Assembly: GCF_001625195.1 (NCBI RefSeq)
Contig: NC_054390.1
Location: forward strand, 3,310,027-3,374,026
Source: Drechmeria coniospora
Lineage: Eukaryota > Ascomycota > Sordariomycetes > Hypocreales > Ophiocordycipitaceae
Length of the DNA stretch: 64,000 nucleotides
Direction: 5' to 3'
In this document: one piece after another, positions 20,995 to 31,667 of the stretch
Layout of the letters: each line of letters begins with the position of its first letter
Numbering within the stretch: position 1 is the first letter of the stretch
Position numbers and translations under genes: made by a program
Notes under the pieces: model-generated
Told to the model about the DNA's origin: nothing
Databases searched by the model: none
Seen by the model: the letters and a program-made list of their open reading frames with translations, nothing else

Positions 20995-23253
20995 CTATAC
21001 GCTTAGGGCGACGGCGTCCTTGCATCCTGCCACCGTGCGGTTGCGTCCAGGTCGGCCATCGGACGCCGCTCTCGACATCCGCCGCGTTCTAAGCCGAGAT
21101 GAGTGGTCGGGGCCGGTGCTGGTCCTCTTCGTCGCTGCTGCATCTGCCGTTGTGGCCGTCGTGTTGTCGTGCCACCAGTGGTGCAAGACGTCGCACTGCC
21201 ACCGCGAGAGGTTCGGAATACGGCAGGACAGGGTCGAGACAAAGGTCGAATGCAACAGCTGTGCGTGCAGAGGCGACAGTCTTAGTTGGTGGAGCAGCCA
21301 CCGGTTGACAAAGTCCCCTCTGTCTCCAGCCGAATCCATCTGCGGCTGCATCAAGCTGTCAATGGAGCACTCCTTGGCCGCGAGACGCTGCTTCGCCAGC
21401 TTCCGCGGGTCGTCGTTTGGCAGCAGACTGGCCGCTCGGAGGGCTTGCTTCGGCGTCTGCGGCGTCGGCTCGAGAAGGTGATCCGGCTGCGAGAGGAGTT
21501 TCGGGAACGTGCTGTGGGCGAGCGTCTTATGGTTGGCAAGTATGTACGGCACGTCATCCAGCTGCACGTCGTCGAACTTGATGCTTGGGTCCAATGCGTA
21601 CACCATGCCGATTGACATGTGCTCTCGCATGATCTTCTTGTCTTCGCAAAGTCTTTTGAGTCTGTCGACTCGCTGTCCGAGCTTCACAACATCAGCCTTC
21701 ATCCGTGCTTCTTCCGTCGGAAACTCGTCCAAGAACTCATCCGTGTCGTTGGTCGCCCCCTTTCCCAGCTTCGTCTGTACATCGGCTTCGTATTCGTACT
21801 GCTTCTTAAGGAGCAACAGGTCTTCGTACTCCTCCTTGGCGTTCTGCCGGTAGGCAACGGCCCTGGTTAGCTGAAGGTACAGCGGATGCACGTCCTCCAG
21901 CGCCCTGTCGGCCGAGATCCCCGTGAGCTCGAAGGGCATTTCGGAGGGCAAGTTATCCTTTGCAGATTCGGACGCGTTACTGCCCGAAGGGGAAACGCGC
22001 TCGGAATTCGTCCGTCCCGCGGCGAGCAGGCTAAAAAATGTTGTCTCGAGGGCACTCAGCTCCCTTTCTTCCACGTCCATCAAGAGCTCGAGCGTCTCGT
22101 ACTCTTCTTCTTGAGAGTGATACTCGTCTCTGAGGTCCTGCATATCCGCCACGTGACTGTTCAACTCCTGGACCGAGATCTGAAAATATCCCGCACTCCT
22201 AGCGAGTACTGGTCGAAATACATTCATGAATTCATTGTCGGCCTTGTCTTTTCGGTACCGCAATTGTCTCAACTCTTGCCGTTTCTGGGCCATCTGAGTC
22301 TTGATTCTGCCCACCTTGCTTCTCCTTTCCTTCAGCCTCGTCCACAACAGTTGTACCTCGGCGTAGGAGGATGCTCCCGAGAAGGAAGAGTTATCACCTG
22401 CCGAGCCAGCATCCACGGAAGGCGGGAACGGGTGCGTCGCCATGCGTCGGGTCTCGCGGATACTCTGCAAATTCTCATACTGCGACACCCATGCCGTGAT
22501 GCGATTCGTTGCCACAGATCTGCTTCGCAGAATCGAGGCGTGGCTTGAGGCTGGAGCTGGGAATTGAGGTGGAAACTGTCGCGAGATTCTATAGAGCAGG
22601 CCGTCGGATTCAGAGGAAGATTCCGAGCTCCAAGTCGTCGTTCGCATAATGATGTTCGGCGAGTCGGTAGAGGAGACCAATTGTGGACCGTCACTGCATT
22701 GATTTGCTTGATGCCGGCCTCTGGCATTGCCATCCTTCCATTGGCATTGCCGACGTGGGCTGTGAACGGATGAACGCGACGGAAACCGCAACGGCAGTGG
22801 CAGCCGTCTGGATGCACATCCCTTTTCACTGCTTCTCTGGCCCTGGGTATGAACCAGGTGCGTAGGTGGCAGAGGTAGAGGTTGGGGTGGAGGTGGAGGG
22901 TTGACATCGTATCCGAAGCAAACGGCACGCCCGTCCTCTGCCATGACAGAAGGAGGCGGTGGAGGGAACCTAGCTGGCCACGGATTCGGCTCGGACGTTT
23001 GCTTCACTGCAATATCTAGCACCTTGCGCTCCTGGGGCGGCACGGCATCGTCTGAAAATTCCCCACCGTCTGGGTCAAGCACCGGGCTCGAAGAGTGTAT
23101 CGAAGGGGATGAAGGCCAAGGCATCGACGCTGCGCGGCCACCACCAGGGACGCTGTCGACGGGTGTCAAGATAAAAGGCTGAATCCGAGCAGACTCTAGA
23201 TTCAAAGTCTCCGCTCGGCTAGATGTCTGTATGGGGCTATTGCCAAGGTTCAT
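20995..23253 (-). CDS. Large coiled-coil protein of unknown function (752 residues)
   Basis: Open without interruption from ATG 23253 to TAG 20995. The N-terminal ~270 residues are Pro/Ser-rich and disordered, with PPPPP tracts. Long helices with heptad character follow (about 320-450 and 490-590: RLKERRSKVGRIKTQMAQ, EEYETLELLMDVEERELSAL, KQYEYEADVQTKLGKG). Near residues 675-725 a compact Trp/Leu-rich block (RWLLHQLRLSP...WQCDVLHHWW) looks like a conserved terminal domain, and the tail is basic. I recall similar uncharacterised proteins in Sordariomycetes but cannot name a function. The segment around residues 135-200 might contain an unremoved intron, as it is odd in composition but open. 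Confidence 0.72.
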   Translation of the reverse strand: MNLGNSPIQTSSRAETLNLESARIQPFILTPVDSVPGGGRAASMPWPSSPSIHSSSPVLDPDGGEFSDDAVPPQERKVLDIAVKQTSEPNPWPARFPPPPPSVMAEDGRAVCFGYDVNPPPPPQPLPLPPTHLVHTQGQRSSEKGCASRRLPLPLRFPSRSSVHSPRRQCQWKDGNARGRHQANQCSDGPQLVSSTDSPNIIMRTTTWSSESSSESDGLLYRISRQFPPQFPAPASSHASILRSRSVATNRITAWVSQYENLQSIRETRRMATHPFPPSVDAGSAGDNSSFSGASSYAEVQLLWTRLKERRSKVGRIKTQMAQKRQELRQLRYRKDKADNEFMNVFRPVLARSAGYFQISVQELNSHVADMQDLRDEYHSQEEEYETLELLMDVEERELSALETTFFSLLAAGRTNSERVSPSGSNASESAKDNLPSEMPFELTGISADRALEDVHPLYLQLTRAVAYRQNAKEEYEDLLLLKKQYEYEADVQTKLGKGATNDTDEFLDEFPTEEARMKADVVKLGQRVDRLKRLCEDKKIMREHMSIGMVYALDPSIKFDDVQLDDVPYILANHKTLAHSTFPKLLSQPDHLLEPTPQTPKQALRAASLLPNDDPRKLAKQRLAAKECSIDSLMQPQMDSAGDRGDFVNRWLLHQLRLSPLHAQLLHSTFVSTLSCRIPNLSRWQCDVLHHWWHDNTTATTADAAATKRTSTGPDHSSRLRTRRMSRAASDGRPGRNRTVAGCKDAVALSV

Positions 23254-26164
23254 CTTGTCGCATTGGCGCGAACAGGAGGCTGTCAAGATTCTGTTGGAGA
23301 GACTATGATGGTACGGGATAGATTGATTTTGATATCGATATCGACGGCGAATGGGACATTGACGGTCGACACCATGCCTACACAGTAATCAACCGTGGTT
23401 TCCACAGAGGGCGAAATAAGCGGCAACAAGGAGCGCTGGTGCAGTTGGTGTCGCTCCTCATTGTGGCTTTGAATGGTGAGCGTATGCGTCAGAAATCGGC
23501 AACGAAAAATCTTGCACCAAAGGAATCCAATTCAACAAAAGGTGTCAAACCGAATGTCAGGTCGGCCGAGGCGGGGCATGAAAAAATGCAGGCCTGTGCT
23601 GCATCTGCTGTTCCTGCGCTATTCTTGGCTGCTCTTTGTTGTTGTTATCTGGTTGCTGTTTGCTCTGCTGATTTGCTAGTGATTTCATGCCTGCCTGCTT
23701 CGTCCCTCTTTTGCTTGCGTCTGTGCTTGGGGGATCTTTCGAGAGTGCAGAGCACCTGTTCATCGATGCCAAAAGTTGGCAATCTCGGGTATTCCGCTGA
23801 ATCCGCATTCATGGCACCATTGTACTGGTATATGCACCTACTCTCACTCCCTCTCTCCACCTGTATCCCGAGGCGATTCGATCCACTTGTTGTTTCCAGC
23901 CTCGCTTCACGACGTGTCTGTGACAGCGAGAGAAGCAACACGACGATGGCATGGCCGAGTGGCCGAGCGGCCGAGTTTCGAGCTCGTGATGTCGTGTGCT
24001 GAGAAGGTGTGACTGCTGCAGCTAGCGGCAGCCTCGATGTTTCAACCCGAACTCGACAGGTATCTTCCCACGGGGCTAACGGGCACCCTGGGGTACGTAA
24101 GCAAGCGGTTGAGAGTTTGTCGACGATGCCAGTGAGACCGGTCATCATCCGGGAGTACCTGCTCCATTGCAAGGTGCAAGTTGCGCATCATCCTCAGACG
24201 AGCTTCGTGCAGAAGCGAGCTCTTGGCCAATGCCCATCACTGACCATCTGACCATCGGCCACCGGCTGCCGTGGATCGGTGACGCCCCTGCTCAAGACAG
24301 CAGGTCTTCATCGGGAGCTTGTGGAACCTTTCACCCACCGCCCGCTAAAATTGGGGATCTTTCGCCAGGGGTTGGTTCCGCCAACGCCTGAATCTGCGTG
24401 CGGACTCTGTACGGATGGAGTACGGAGCACAGGTGGATTTGTTGTTGTATGGTGCATGTACGGATACGTCCTGCTGCAGAATCACGCACAGGAAACCTCC
24501 CGTACGGGGACAGGTCGAGCTCACGCGCTAGTACCTAATATATGTGCTGTGCCTGTAATTATTCCTTGTACTGAACTGTGCACGCCTGCAAGCATGTCCT
24601 GAAATCGCCTGGACAGACCTCTTTCCCACGATTGTGCTCCTCAAGCTTTCACCAATCAGAGCCCATCCTAGGTCAGCGCACCTCCTTGTCAGCACCGTAG
24701 GTGTAGACCTACTCGGTGCAGCCATCAACGGAAGGTGCTCTGTAGTTATGCCTTGTCACTCAATCTGCGCCCTTGGCACCACCGTCACCAACATGACTCC
24801 GTCGGAGACAATGTTCCCCTCCACTTCCTCTCGAGACACGACGTGCCAAACGGAGTGTCACACAATCCTTCGGAGTCTGAACACGAACTCGCAGCCACCG
24901 TCCATCCAACCAAGGACCAGGTATCAACCGCCGTTTAGGGGCCGTGCATTGGCTCGGTAGGGCAGACTCGCCAACGACGCCCAAGACGGCTCCTGGTCCT
25001 GATCCCGGTCCCCCTCCTCTGCCCACTTCGGCGCTCGACGCAGAATGACGGGTGATCTGGATGCAGAGCTGATGCTCCTCTTTGTCTCTTAGCGTAAGCA
25101 TCACGTTTCGTCGGCTGCTGCCTTTGAATGGGGGCTGATGCTGTTGACGTTGTACGACGTGGCCATCGCAGGGGTTGCTATCCTGGACGAAAGCAATGCC
25201 ACGAATGACGAAGATGCCTCGCCTGGACCCTCTCGCTTTCTTGATTTTGTTGATCAGTCTATCGTGCTACGCTAACAGCCATCAAAGTCAGGACAGATTG
25301 CGTTGCAGGAGCAGGAAAAAGCCCCCCCCCCCCCCTGTCTTGGAAACATTGACGCTCAGCAGGGAGGGGAGGGGGGGATGATGACTGACGCTGGCCGTTG
25401 GTGACTCCAAGTACCAGTACTCCGTCCTCGTGTCTGGCTTTTCAGCTCTGGAGTGGTGGTCGGTCGTCTCGGGCGATAGCATCCATCCATATTCATCCAT
25501 GTCCATGCTCGACGGCCATGCACGCGTCCGCTACCAACCCACCCATTCGTCCGCCCGTCCCTCCATCGATTCATTCATCTAGCCAGCCCGTTGCAGATGC
25601 TGCCTGCTTGCTCACGCTCTAGTCTTGTGCAGTTCTGCGCTATCATTCACGTTGCATACAGCCCAACGCCGTGGCAGGCGAAAGCAGAGCAAGAAAGATG
25701 TGGGACGAGCATGCACCAAGACTCACACACACATCCGCACACGCAACCGGGCCGGTCCTTGCCTGTCCACTAATATCTCGTATACCGGGATACTGTGCAA
25801 GTACACCTACGGAAAGTACATGCGCTCACACTGACGCTCGCTACTCGCAGTGTTGCTGCGTGTCATCTAGGAGAGGAATCAGCGCACCATGCCTCTCCTC
25901 CTTTGCCCTCGATCCATCGGCTGCATGTACTGCATAATTTCTCGCGCTTCGTACGCGACACTTTTTTTCAATCTGCCCTTTTCCCACTTTTCCACACATA
26001 TCAATCATTCCCGTTGTTTCCTATCCGCCTCGCGGAGCTTCGGCTGCGCTTCGGCTGCCGCACAGATTCACGGTCCTCTCGATCGCAGCGAGCTCAGCCT
26101 CCTCCCAGCCTCCGGTGTGTAGTTTTGGAAGATCGGGCCCCGGCAGCCCACACAAGATGCCGTT
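23254..26164. other. 2.9-kb intergenic region
   Basis: Divergent promoters of the coiled-coil and DUF6590 genes lie at its ends. In between I see no protein family. It has a C tract near 25320-25335, CATC-rich low-complexity sequence at 25480-25580 and isolated GTAC motifs near 24415 and 25800. Confidence 0.5.
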
Positions 26165-28010
26165 ATGCACAAGCACAAGGAAAAGTCGAAATCCGAAGCA
26201 GCGTGGAGCGCCTGGTCGGAATGGGTTTGGGATGGCACCCGCAGCTCCTACTACAGAGTCCGCCAGGATGCAAATGGTAGGGCTCTTTCGCAACTTGTTT
26301 CTTGTATGTTCAACGGGGAGGAATGCAATCTGAAGTCTAACAGGCGCCAGGTAATCTCGACTACGAATGGAACATGCCGCAGACGACTCCTCGCGATGTG
26401 GAACAGCTCACCGATGACTTTCGAAAACTCTCTCCGGGCTATTTGTCCTACGACACGCAAGGGAGTACGTTCACTCCTGCCCAGGTCGAGGCAGGCACAT
26501 TTTGTGCAACTGACCCCGTTCACTTTGCCTCGGATGGTTGTCCATGATTGCTCACAGTCGTCTGGCCCTGTAGCTGGAGAATACACAGTATCGAGCGGAT
26601 CCAAGGACAGGAGAGCAGGCAAGTCAAAGTTCAAAGGAAAGCATCGCACCCATGACGACTCGGTCGGCGACGACGTCGCAACATGCCATCCCTACGACGA
26701 ACTTGCGTCTTACTCGCAGCAACCGTACGCATACGACGCCCAGCAGTGTGAGCCCGCCCTCTGTGGACTGTCCATGCGGCTGCCTTTACTGACAGCTGTC
26801 CCATAGATAGCTATTTCCAGCCACCCGAGGAGTACTACTCTCAACTTTCCCAAGGTACAGTGCTATACACAATGACTTCCCGACTAGGTTCTCACACACG
26901 CTCTAGGCTCCAGAGCTGTGGATTCGTACGCCCACGACAGCCCGGCATACTACGGTAAGCAATTCATCACGTACCTCCGCGGTCGCCATCAGCAGCAAGC
27001 TGGAAGCGCCATTCCTCCATCTTCTAACCCCATTCAGTCCCGAGCGAGGTGCACAGTAACGAAGAGGATGAAGAGGAGCGAATGCGAGAAACAATGGCAG
27101 CCAGGGTCGTTGGTCTGTACGACGTCCATGATGGCTCCGGAGAGTCATCCACGTCCGCTCACGGTTGGTGCCTACTCTCCGGGATGACACCATGGCAGCA
27201 CTTGTGCTAAGATGCGGTTTCAGTGAAGCACTATGACGACTATGAGGGTCCACCGACACCAAAGGCGCATCTTTCAGCCGAGGGGGAGTTTTACGAGGTG
27301 CTGGACCCGCGTACGTCGATGCTCATGCCGTCGCGACGAGCAGTGTCTGATACCGAACAGGATACCGATTGGAACACTCCAGCAGATTCCAGCCGGGCGA
27401 GGTTGTACATGCAGGCCAATAACTTTGCAGAGGCATGTTGGCCCGCTAACGTAGCCGACGCAGATCTTCAAGGTCCACTGGTCCGAACCGCAGGGATCCG
27501 GCAACGAGCATGCGCCCAGCGTATCCGACAAGCAAGAGATCCAGAACAGGTTTGGCACGAAATTCTTCGTCGGCTTCCGACGCTTCGTCGTTGTCGCCAA
27601 CGATCACGGCCACAGCACCTGCGTGTGAGTACGGCGACGGCGCAGTGGTGGTGAACGGAGAGCGACGGGCTGATCGACCTAGGCCTGTTCTCACCTACGG
27701 CGGCAAGGGATGCAAGAAGAAAGGCGTCAAGCCGGCGAAGCACGGCATCATCCACGAGCGCGGCCACAAGGCGAGGCTCCTGGACGGAGAACCAAAACTG
27801 GGTTTCCCGCCCGTCAGGGTCGAGATAACGGAGGAGGGAGAGGCGCTGACGAAAGATTCGCGAGTGAACTACTCGAAACTCGTCACAGTCGAGCACAACG
27901 TCAAGGTCTTTTTCATCGGAGCCGTCATCCAGAGCGACTTTGAGAACGTGCAGGCGGCTGTAAACCGCTGTTGGATGGAGAAGAGCCACTATAAGAGACG
28001 GTCGAGGTGA
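26165..28010 (+). CDS. DUF6590 domain protein, ten exons (424 residues)
   Basis: Exons: 26165-26276, 26351-26484, 26558-26747, 26807-26854, 26907-26954, 27038-27163, 27224-27310, 27361-27401, 27464-27624 and 27683-28010. Every junction is in phase; most donors are regular, but GTCGAG after exon 2 and GTTGTA after exon 8 are weak, the latter offset by a perfect CTAAC branch site. The first ~240 residues are acidic, Tyr/Ser-rich and disordered (SYFQPPEEYYSQLSQ and similar). The C-terminal part (about 249-415) carries the domain: LDPRYRLEHSSRFQPGE joins IFKVHWSEPQGSG, then FRRFVVVANDHGHSTCV, LTYGGKGCKKKGVKP, KHGIIHE and VNYSKLVTVEHNVKVFFIG. The family is abundant in filamentous fungi and its function is unknown. 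No signal peptide. Confidence 0.85.
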
Positions 28011-28526
28011 GGGGCGAATGGTGACGGCCAAACACTTGTTTCGTGATCTCGCCAACCACGTTTTTGTTTACCAAATCTCACTGATGCATGCACGATGCCC
28101 ACATTTGGCGGCATCATGATGATACGACTAATTATACGTTTGGCAGGGGAACGACTGGATGAGCGAGCTGGGTGGGAAACTTGAGATTCAGGGCAAATTT
28201 GCACGCCAAGTTTCTTTCCGTACAGTACATAACTTCGGATGCTTGGCATAGTCCTGGCAACGATGCCACAGACTGAGAAATTTGGGCAAAGTTGTTTGCC
28301 AATATCTCTTGCATGACATGTGGTGATGTCAGAGCACGGCGATGAGGTGCTGCAGAAATTAAGGAGCGCAGATGCGTCTGTGGAGAGCGGAGTATTATTA
28401 CTGTATTACTTTTAGACGTACGAGTACGGAGTATTCCATGTAATATTACCTACTCTCGGTCTACAAGTAATTTCAGCGTTAATACTCCGTACCGCATGTA
28501 GGTGCACATGTATACTCCGTACTCAG
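28011..28526. other. Intergenic region ending in a GTAC-motif cluster
   Basis: 3' region of the DUF6590 gene, then GTAC motifs from about 28390 to the transposon boundary, including TACTCCGTAC copies near 28483 and 28514. The transposon sits inside this cluster, which resumes on its other side. Confidence 0.6.
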
Positions 28527-28528
28527 TA

Positions 28529-28559
28529 CGGAGGCAGTCTTCAAAAATTGTATCCCGAC
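28529..28559 (+). repeat. Left terminal inverted repeat of the mariner element
   Basis: 31 bp starting CGGAGGCAGTC, identical to the reverse complement of 30029-30059. Preceded by TA. Confidence 0.95.
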
Positions 28560-28714
28560 AGGGGGCAGGGGTTAGGGGGGGGGGGGGGTTACATGACTAT
28601 TGTTTATTGATAACAAAATCGGCCGGGAAACCATACACGCGTTTATAGTAGTAACCTTCCCTCAACAATTCATACGTATCAATCAATTAAGATATCTCTT
28701 TTCAATAGCCCAAA

Positions 28715-29992
28715 ATGGCTCCAAATACAGATATTGCAACTAGGGCCTTAGTTATTGGCTTTAAGTGTACTAGCAAGACCTCTGCTGAGACTGCTGCCTC
28801 TATTGGTATCTCGGTACGACAAGTTAACCGTATCTTTGCAAGGGCTATTGAGCATGGATTTGATCCAAATCAACGGCCATTGGTTATAAGGGATAACTTC
28901 CTTTGTAATGCCCCGCAATTAGGGCGCCCGTTAAAGCAGACTAATAAAGCTATAGAGAAGGTTGTTACTAAGGTTCGAAGGGATCGATACGGCCGCAAAA
29001 AATTATATACTGATATTACCGGCGAACTTAGTATCGAGGGCTTACCAATGTCTGCTTCTACAGTTGGGCGAATCCTCAAAAAGGCTGGCTTTCGCAAGAC
29101 TAAGCCAACTAGGAAGCCTGGACTAACGAAGAAGATAAGATTAGATCGACTATACTGGTGCCTTAAGTATCGTAACTGGAGTCTTAATGATTGGAAGAAG
29201 GTAATTTAGTCTAACGAGACCTCTGTTATTTTACTATACCGACGTAGTAGCTATTGTATTTAGAGAAAATCCAACGAGCGTTTTGTTCGAAGCTGTATCC
29301 GCAAAAGGTGGAAAGGAGCCTTTAAGTTTATGTTTTAGGGCTGCTTTTCATATAATCGCAAAGGCCCTTGCTACTGCTGGAGCCCAGAGACTATACAAGA
29401 AAGAAAGGCTGCTGATTAAGCTATTGCTAAATGGAACGAGGAGCTAGAAGCAGTTGCAAAAGAGAAATGGGAGCTTGAAAATAGAATGCGCCGATTAAAC
29501 CTACGATAATTACCTAGAGCCAAGCCTAAGTATAAGTTTACTAAGAAGACCGGCAAGCTCTCTCGCCGAAAGGGCAAAGGTATTAACTGGTAGCAGTATT
29601 AGCAGAAGATCCTAATTCCGAAGCTATTCCTATTTGCAAAGGAAGAACCTAGATCAATCGTTCAAGAAGATAAGGCTCTAGCGCATAGCCACTTTGTACA
29701 GCAATATCTCTTCGATCTTTATAAGGTCCAGCGGCTACTTTGGTGCGGTAATTCTCTTAATCTTAATGCAATTGAGCCAGCCTGGCCCTGGATAAAAAGA
29801 CAAACAATAAGAAAAGGTGCTCCAAAGAGCTGAAAAGAAGCTATTATAGCTTGGAATACTGCTTGGGAAGAACTACCGCAAGAGGCAATCCAGGCCTGGA
29901 TTGAACGAATTCTATGGTATATTTAGCAGATTATTTAACTTAAAGGTGGAAATAAGTATAAAGAAGGAAGGGAGCCGGCCCTAGTAAATTAG
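28715..29992 (+). pseudogene. Tc1/mariner transposase, inactivated by in-frame stops
   Basis: ATG 28715 opens an intact N-terminal part (164 codons) with two helix-turn-helix DNA-binding units (SIGISVRQVNRIF and MSASTVGRILKKAGF). The frame then meets stops at 29207, 29261, 29336, 29417, 29507, 29591, 29600, 29831, 29924 and 29936, with no frameshift; the TAG at 29990 may be the original end. Several TAGs occur where the family has Trp, so TGG became TAG by G-to-A change. Two of the three catalytic acidic positions are Asn (SNET and SLNLNAIE), also G-to-A changes; the middle Asp is kept. This pattern is what RIP does to repeated DNA in ascomycetes. Confidence 0.9.
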
Positions 29993-30028
29993 GTAGTAGC
30001 ATTCTATAAAGGGTTTAGTGCATTTTTG

Positions 30029-30059
30029 GTCGGGATACAATTTTTGAAGACTGCCTCCG
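30029..30059 (-). repeat. Right terminal inverted repeat of the mariner element
   Basis: 31 bp ending GACTGCCTCCG, followed by TA; a perfect inverted match to the left end. Confidence 0.95.
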
Positions 30060-30560
30060 TACATTAATACTGTAATCCGTACCTAGTACTGTACTCCGTA
30101 GGTACTTACTAAGTACATGTACTGTAATTAATAGTTGTAAGTAGTTGTACTCCGTACTTACTGTACGGAGTACAGGTACGTCGGTGGGGCTTGGTCCACT
30201 CGGGTATCTGGCTCGCCAGGCCCCCGCTCTTTACCCACTTCGCGTTAGCCCACAACGGCTTTAGTGATACCTGTACATGTACTTTGATGCTCCGCAGGTT
30301 AACCTCAGTGCAAGTACTTTAATAATACTTGGGCACAGTACAACTACAAGTTACGGAGTACTAAGAACAAGTACTGCATTAGTTGGGTGTGGGGTAAAAT
30401 AGAACAGTACTCCATACAAGTGCACCTACAGTAAATGTACGGAGTATGGAGGACAGTACATGCTTACTACTTGCTAACTTGCACTTGATGTAGTACATGT
30501 ACATACATAGGTAGGTACATTTACAAGCATTAATTACATGTACGCCGTACAGAACCGGTA
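30060..30560. repeat. GTAC-motif cluster right of the transposon
   Basis: Runs of TACTCCGTA, TACGGAGTA, TACTTGTA and similar units with a short ordinary stretch at 30185-30260. It continues the cluster interrupted by the transposon. Confidence 0.75.
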
Positions 30561-31247
30561 TGGTACGGGAATAATAACTGCTGATCGAAGCCGCTGAGGA
30601 CCGAACTACTTAAGTATGCGCTCTAATCGATAAGCACACTGATCAAATGGCGAGTAAAACCAACGGCAGGTACGCCTACACCTACACCATGTCGGCAATT
30701 TTCGTTCCTTCATCGCTTCATTTGTGCTACGATACCATTACAATGGAGGCTCCCGAGAAGGCTCCATCCCTCTCCGCCTCGGCGGCATCACCACCGATGA
30801 TCCAATGAACCCGACTGACCCGGGAGGCACATTCGAACGACAGGCGGTTCGCGCTAGGGGCGGGCCGTTCATGCGGAGTTCTCCAACACTACGGAGTATA
30901 TTCCGCTTGGATCCATGATTGGTACATGCATGCACAATCACTTCAAGCCAAGTCAATATCCGGGCTTCTATGACCATTCGCTCATGTCGGGAACGATGTT
31001 GCAGGGCAAGGCATCTCCTACGATTGCCCCTTTGCCAGGACCCGAACGCCCTCGGCTCGTTCATTGTACGAGGTCATTGTCGTGACGGACGCGGCGTGGA
31101 CACGACACAGTCAACAAACGTCACGAGGCGGAAGATGATGCACCAACTCGGCAAGATTCTTGTTGCTGGTGGATACAGACTCTCCTTGACAGACTATGCG
31201 TTGCGTCTACCCGTGAATCCGTCGCCGGTACCTTGCTTTTGACAAAT
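30561..31247. other. Intergenic, no gene seen
   Basis: Contains the 3' region of the peptide gene on its right side. Open frames here are short and show no codon preference. Confidence 0.5.
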
Positions 31248-31564
31248 CTAGCGGCGGCGGCATCGGCAAACGTACTGGCCGCTGCCCGGGCCCCATCGCC
31301 ACTCGCAGCCCAAATCTCTGCGGTGGTTGCACTCGCGGGGTCCGTTCCACGCGCAATCCCTTGGGCGGCATCGCTTTGGAGGATGTTAGTCAAGGGTATC
31401 TCCTACAAGTCCTTTCGGAGCAGACTTACACCCCACTGGTTCACCTCGGGCATGTCGGCGGCGGAGACGTCTCCTTCGACGGCCTTGGCCTCCTCGGGGA
31501 CGGCAGCAGCCATGATGGGGGCAGCCAGTGTGCCGAAGAGCAGGAGGTTCGCGAGAAACTTCAT
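31248..31564 (-). CDS. Small secreted Arg/Trp/Cys-rich peptide precursor (86 residues)
   Basis: Two exons, 31564-31430 and 31373-31248, are separated by a 56-bp intron with a perfect GTAAGT donor, a CTAAC branch site and an AAAG acceptor, in phase. Exon 1 encodes a strong signal peptide (MKFLANLLLFGTLAAPIMA) and an acidic segment of about 24 residues ending NQWG. Exon 2 encodes 41 residues with six cysteines spaced C-x4-C-x7-C-x7-C-x12-C-x-C, 11 Arg, no Lys and three Trp, ending CRCRRR; its net charge is about +7. An anionic pro-part before a cationic, disulfide-rich mature part is typical of antimicrobial or effector peptides. The spacing lacks the CxxxC of CS-alpha-beta defensins, so the family is unassigned. 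Other frames of exon 2 are open but have no cysteine pattern. Confidence 0.82.
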
Positions 31565-31660
31565 TTTGGACTGCTTGCAAGTAGCTGACGATTTGTTTTA
31601 GGTGTCGTGTTGATTCTTGATGCCGGGATAGCAGTCGAAAAGGTGCGACGGACGGCAGGT

Positions 31661-31667
31661 TTAAATA
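31661..31667 (-). promoter_or_regulatory. TATA-like box of the secreted peptide gene
   Basis: TATTTAA on the minus strand about 97 bp before ATG 31564, followed by a leader rich in CA and AAC (AATCAACACGAC), as in strongly transcribed fungal genes. Confidence 0.45.

Larger units (their letters stand above)
28529..30059 (+). mobile_element. Tc1/mariner transposon, full length but inactive (1531 bp)
   Basis: Perfect 31-bp terminal inverted repeats (28529-28559 and 30029-30059) are flanked by a TA on each side (28527-28528 and 30060-30061), the target duplication of Tc1/mariner elements. One transposase reading frame fills the interior. The element is AT-richer than its surroundings and carries a 14-G tract at 28575-28588. 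The coding region keeps its frame from end to end but holds ten premature stops, consistent with repeat-induced point mutation. Confidence 0.95.

Noticed and set aside
23935..23995. tRNA-like stretch (GGCCGAGTGGCCGAG followed by TTTCGAG)
   Set aside because: It resembles a D-arm and T-loop, but no anticodon arm of the right size and no paired acceptor stem can be drawn.
23439..24002. 187-codon plus-strand open frame between the coiled-coil and DUF6590 genes
   Set aside because: It starts at a non-ATG codon; the Cys/Leu-rich stretch comes from a low-complexity CTGCTTGT-type tract. No family or splice context.
28529..30059. Reading TAG as Trp (altered genetic code) in the transposase
   Set aside because: TAA and TGA stops also occur in frame, catalytic residues are changed too, and neighbouring genes use TAG as a normal stop; mutation by RIP explains all of it.
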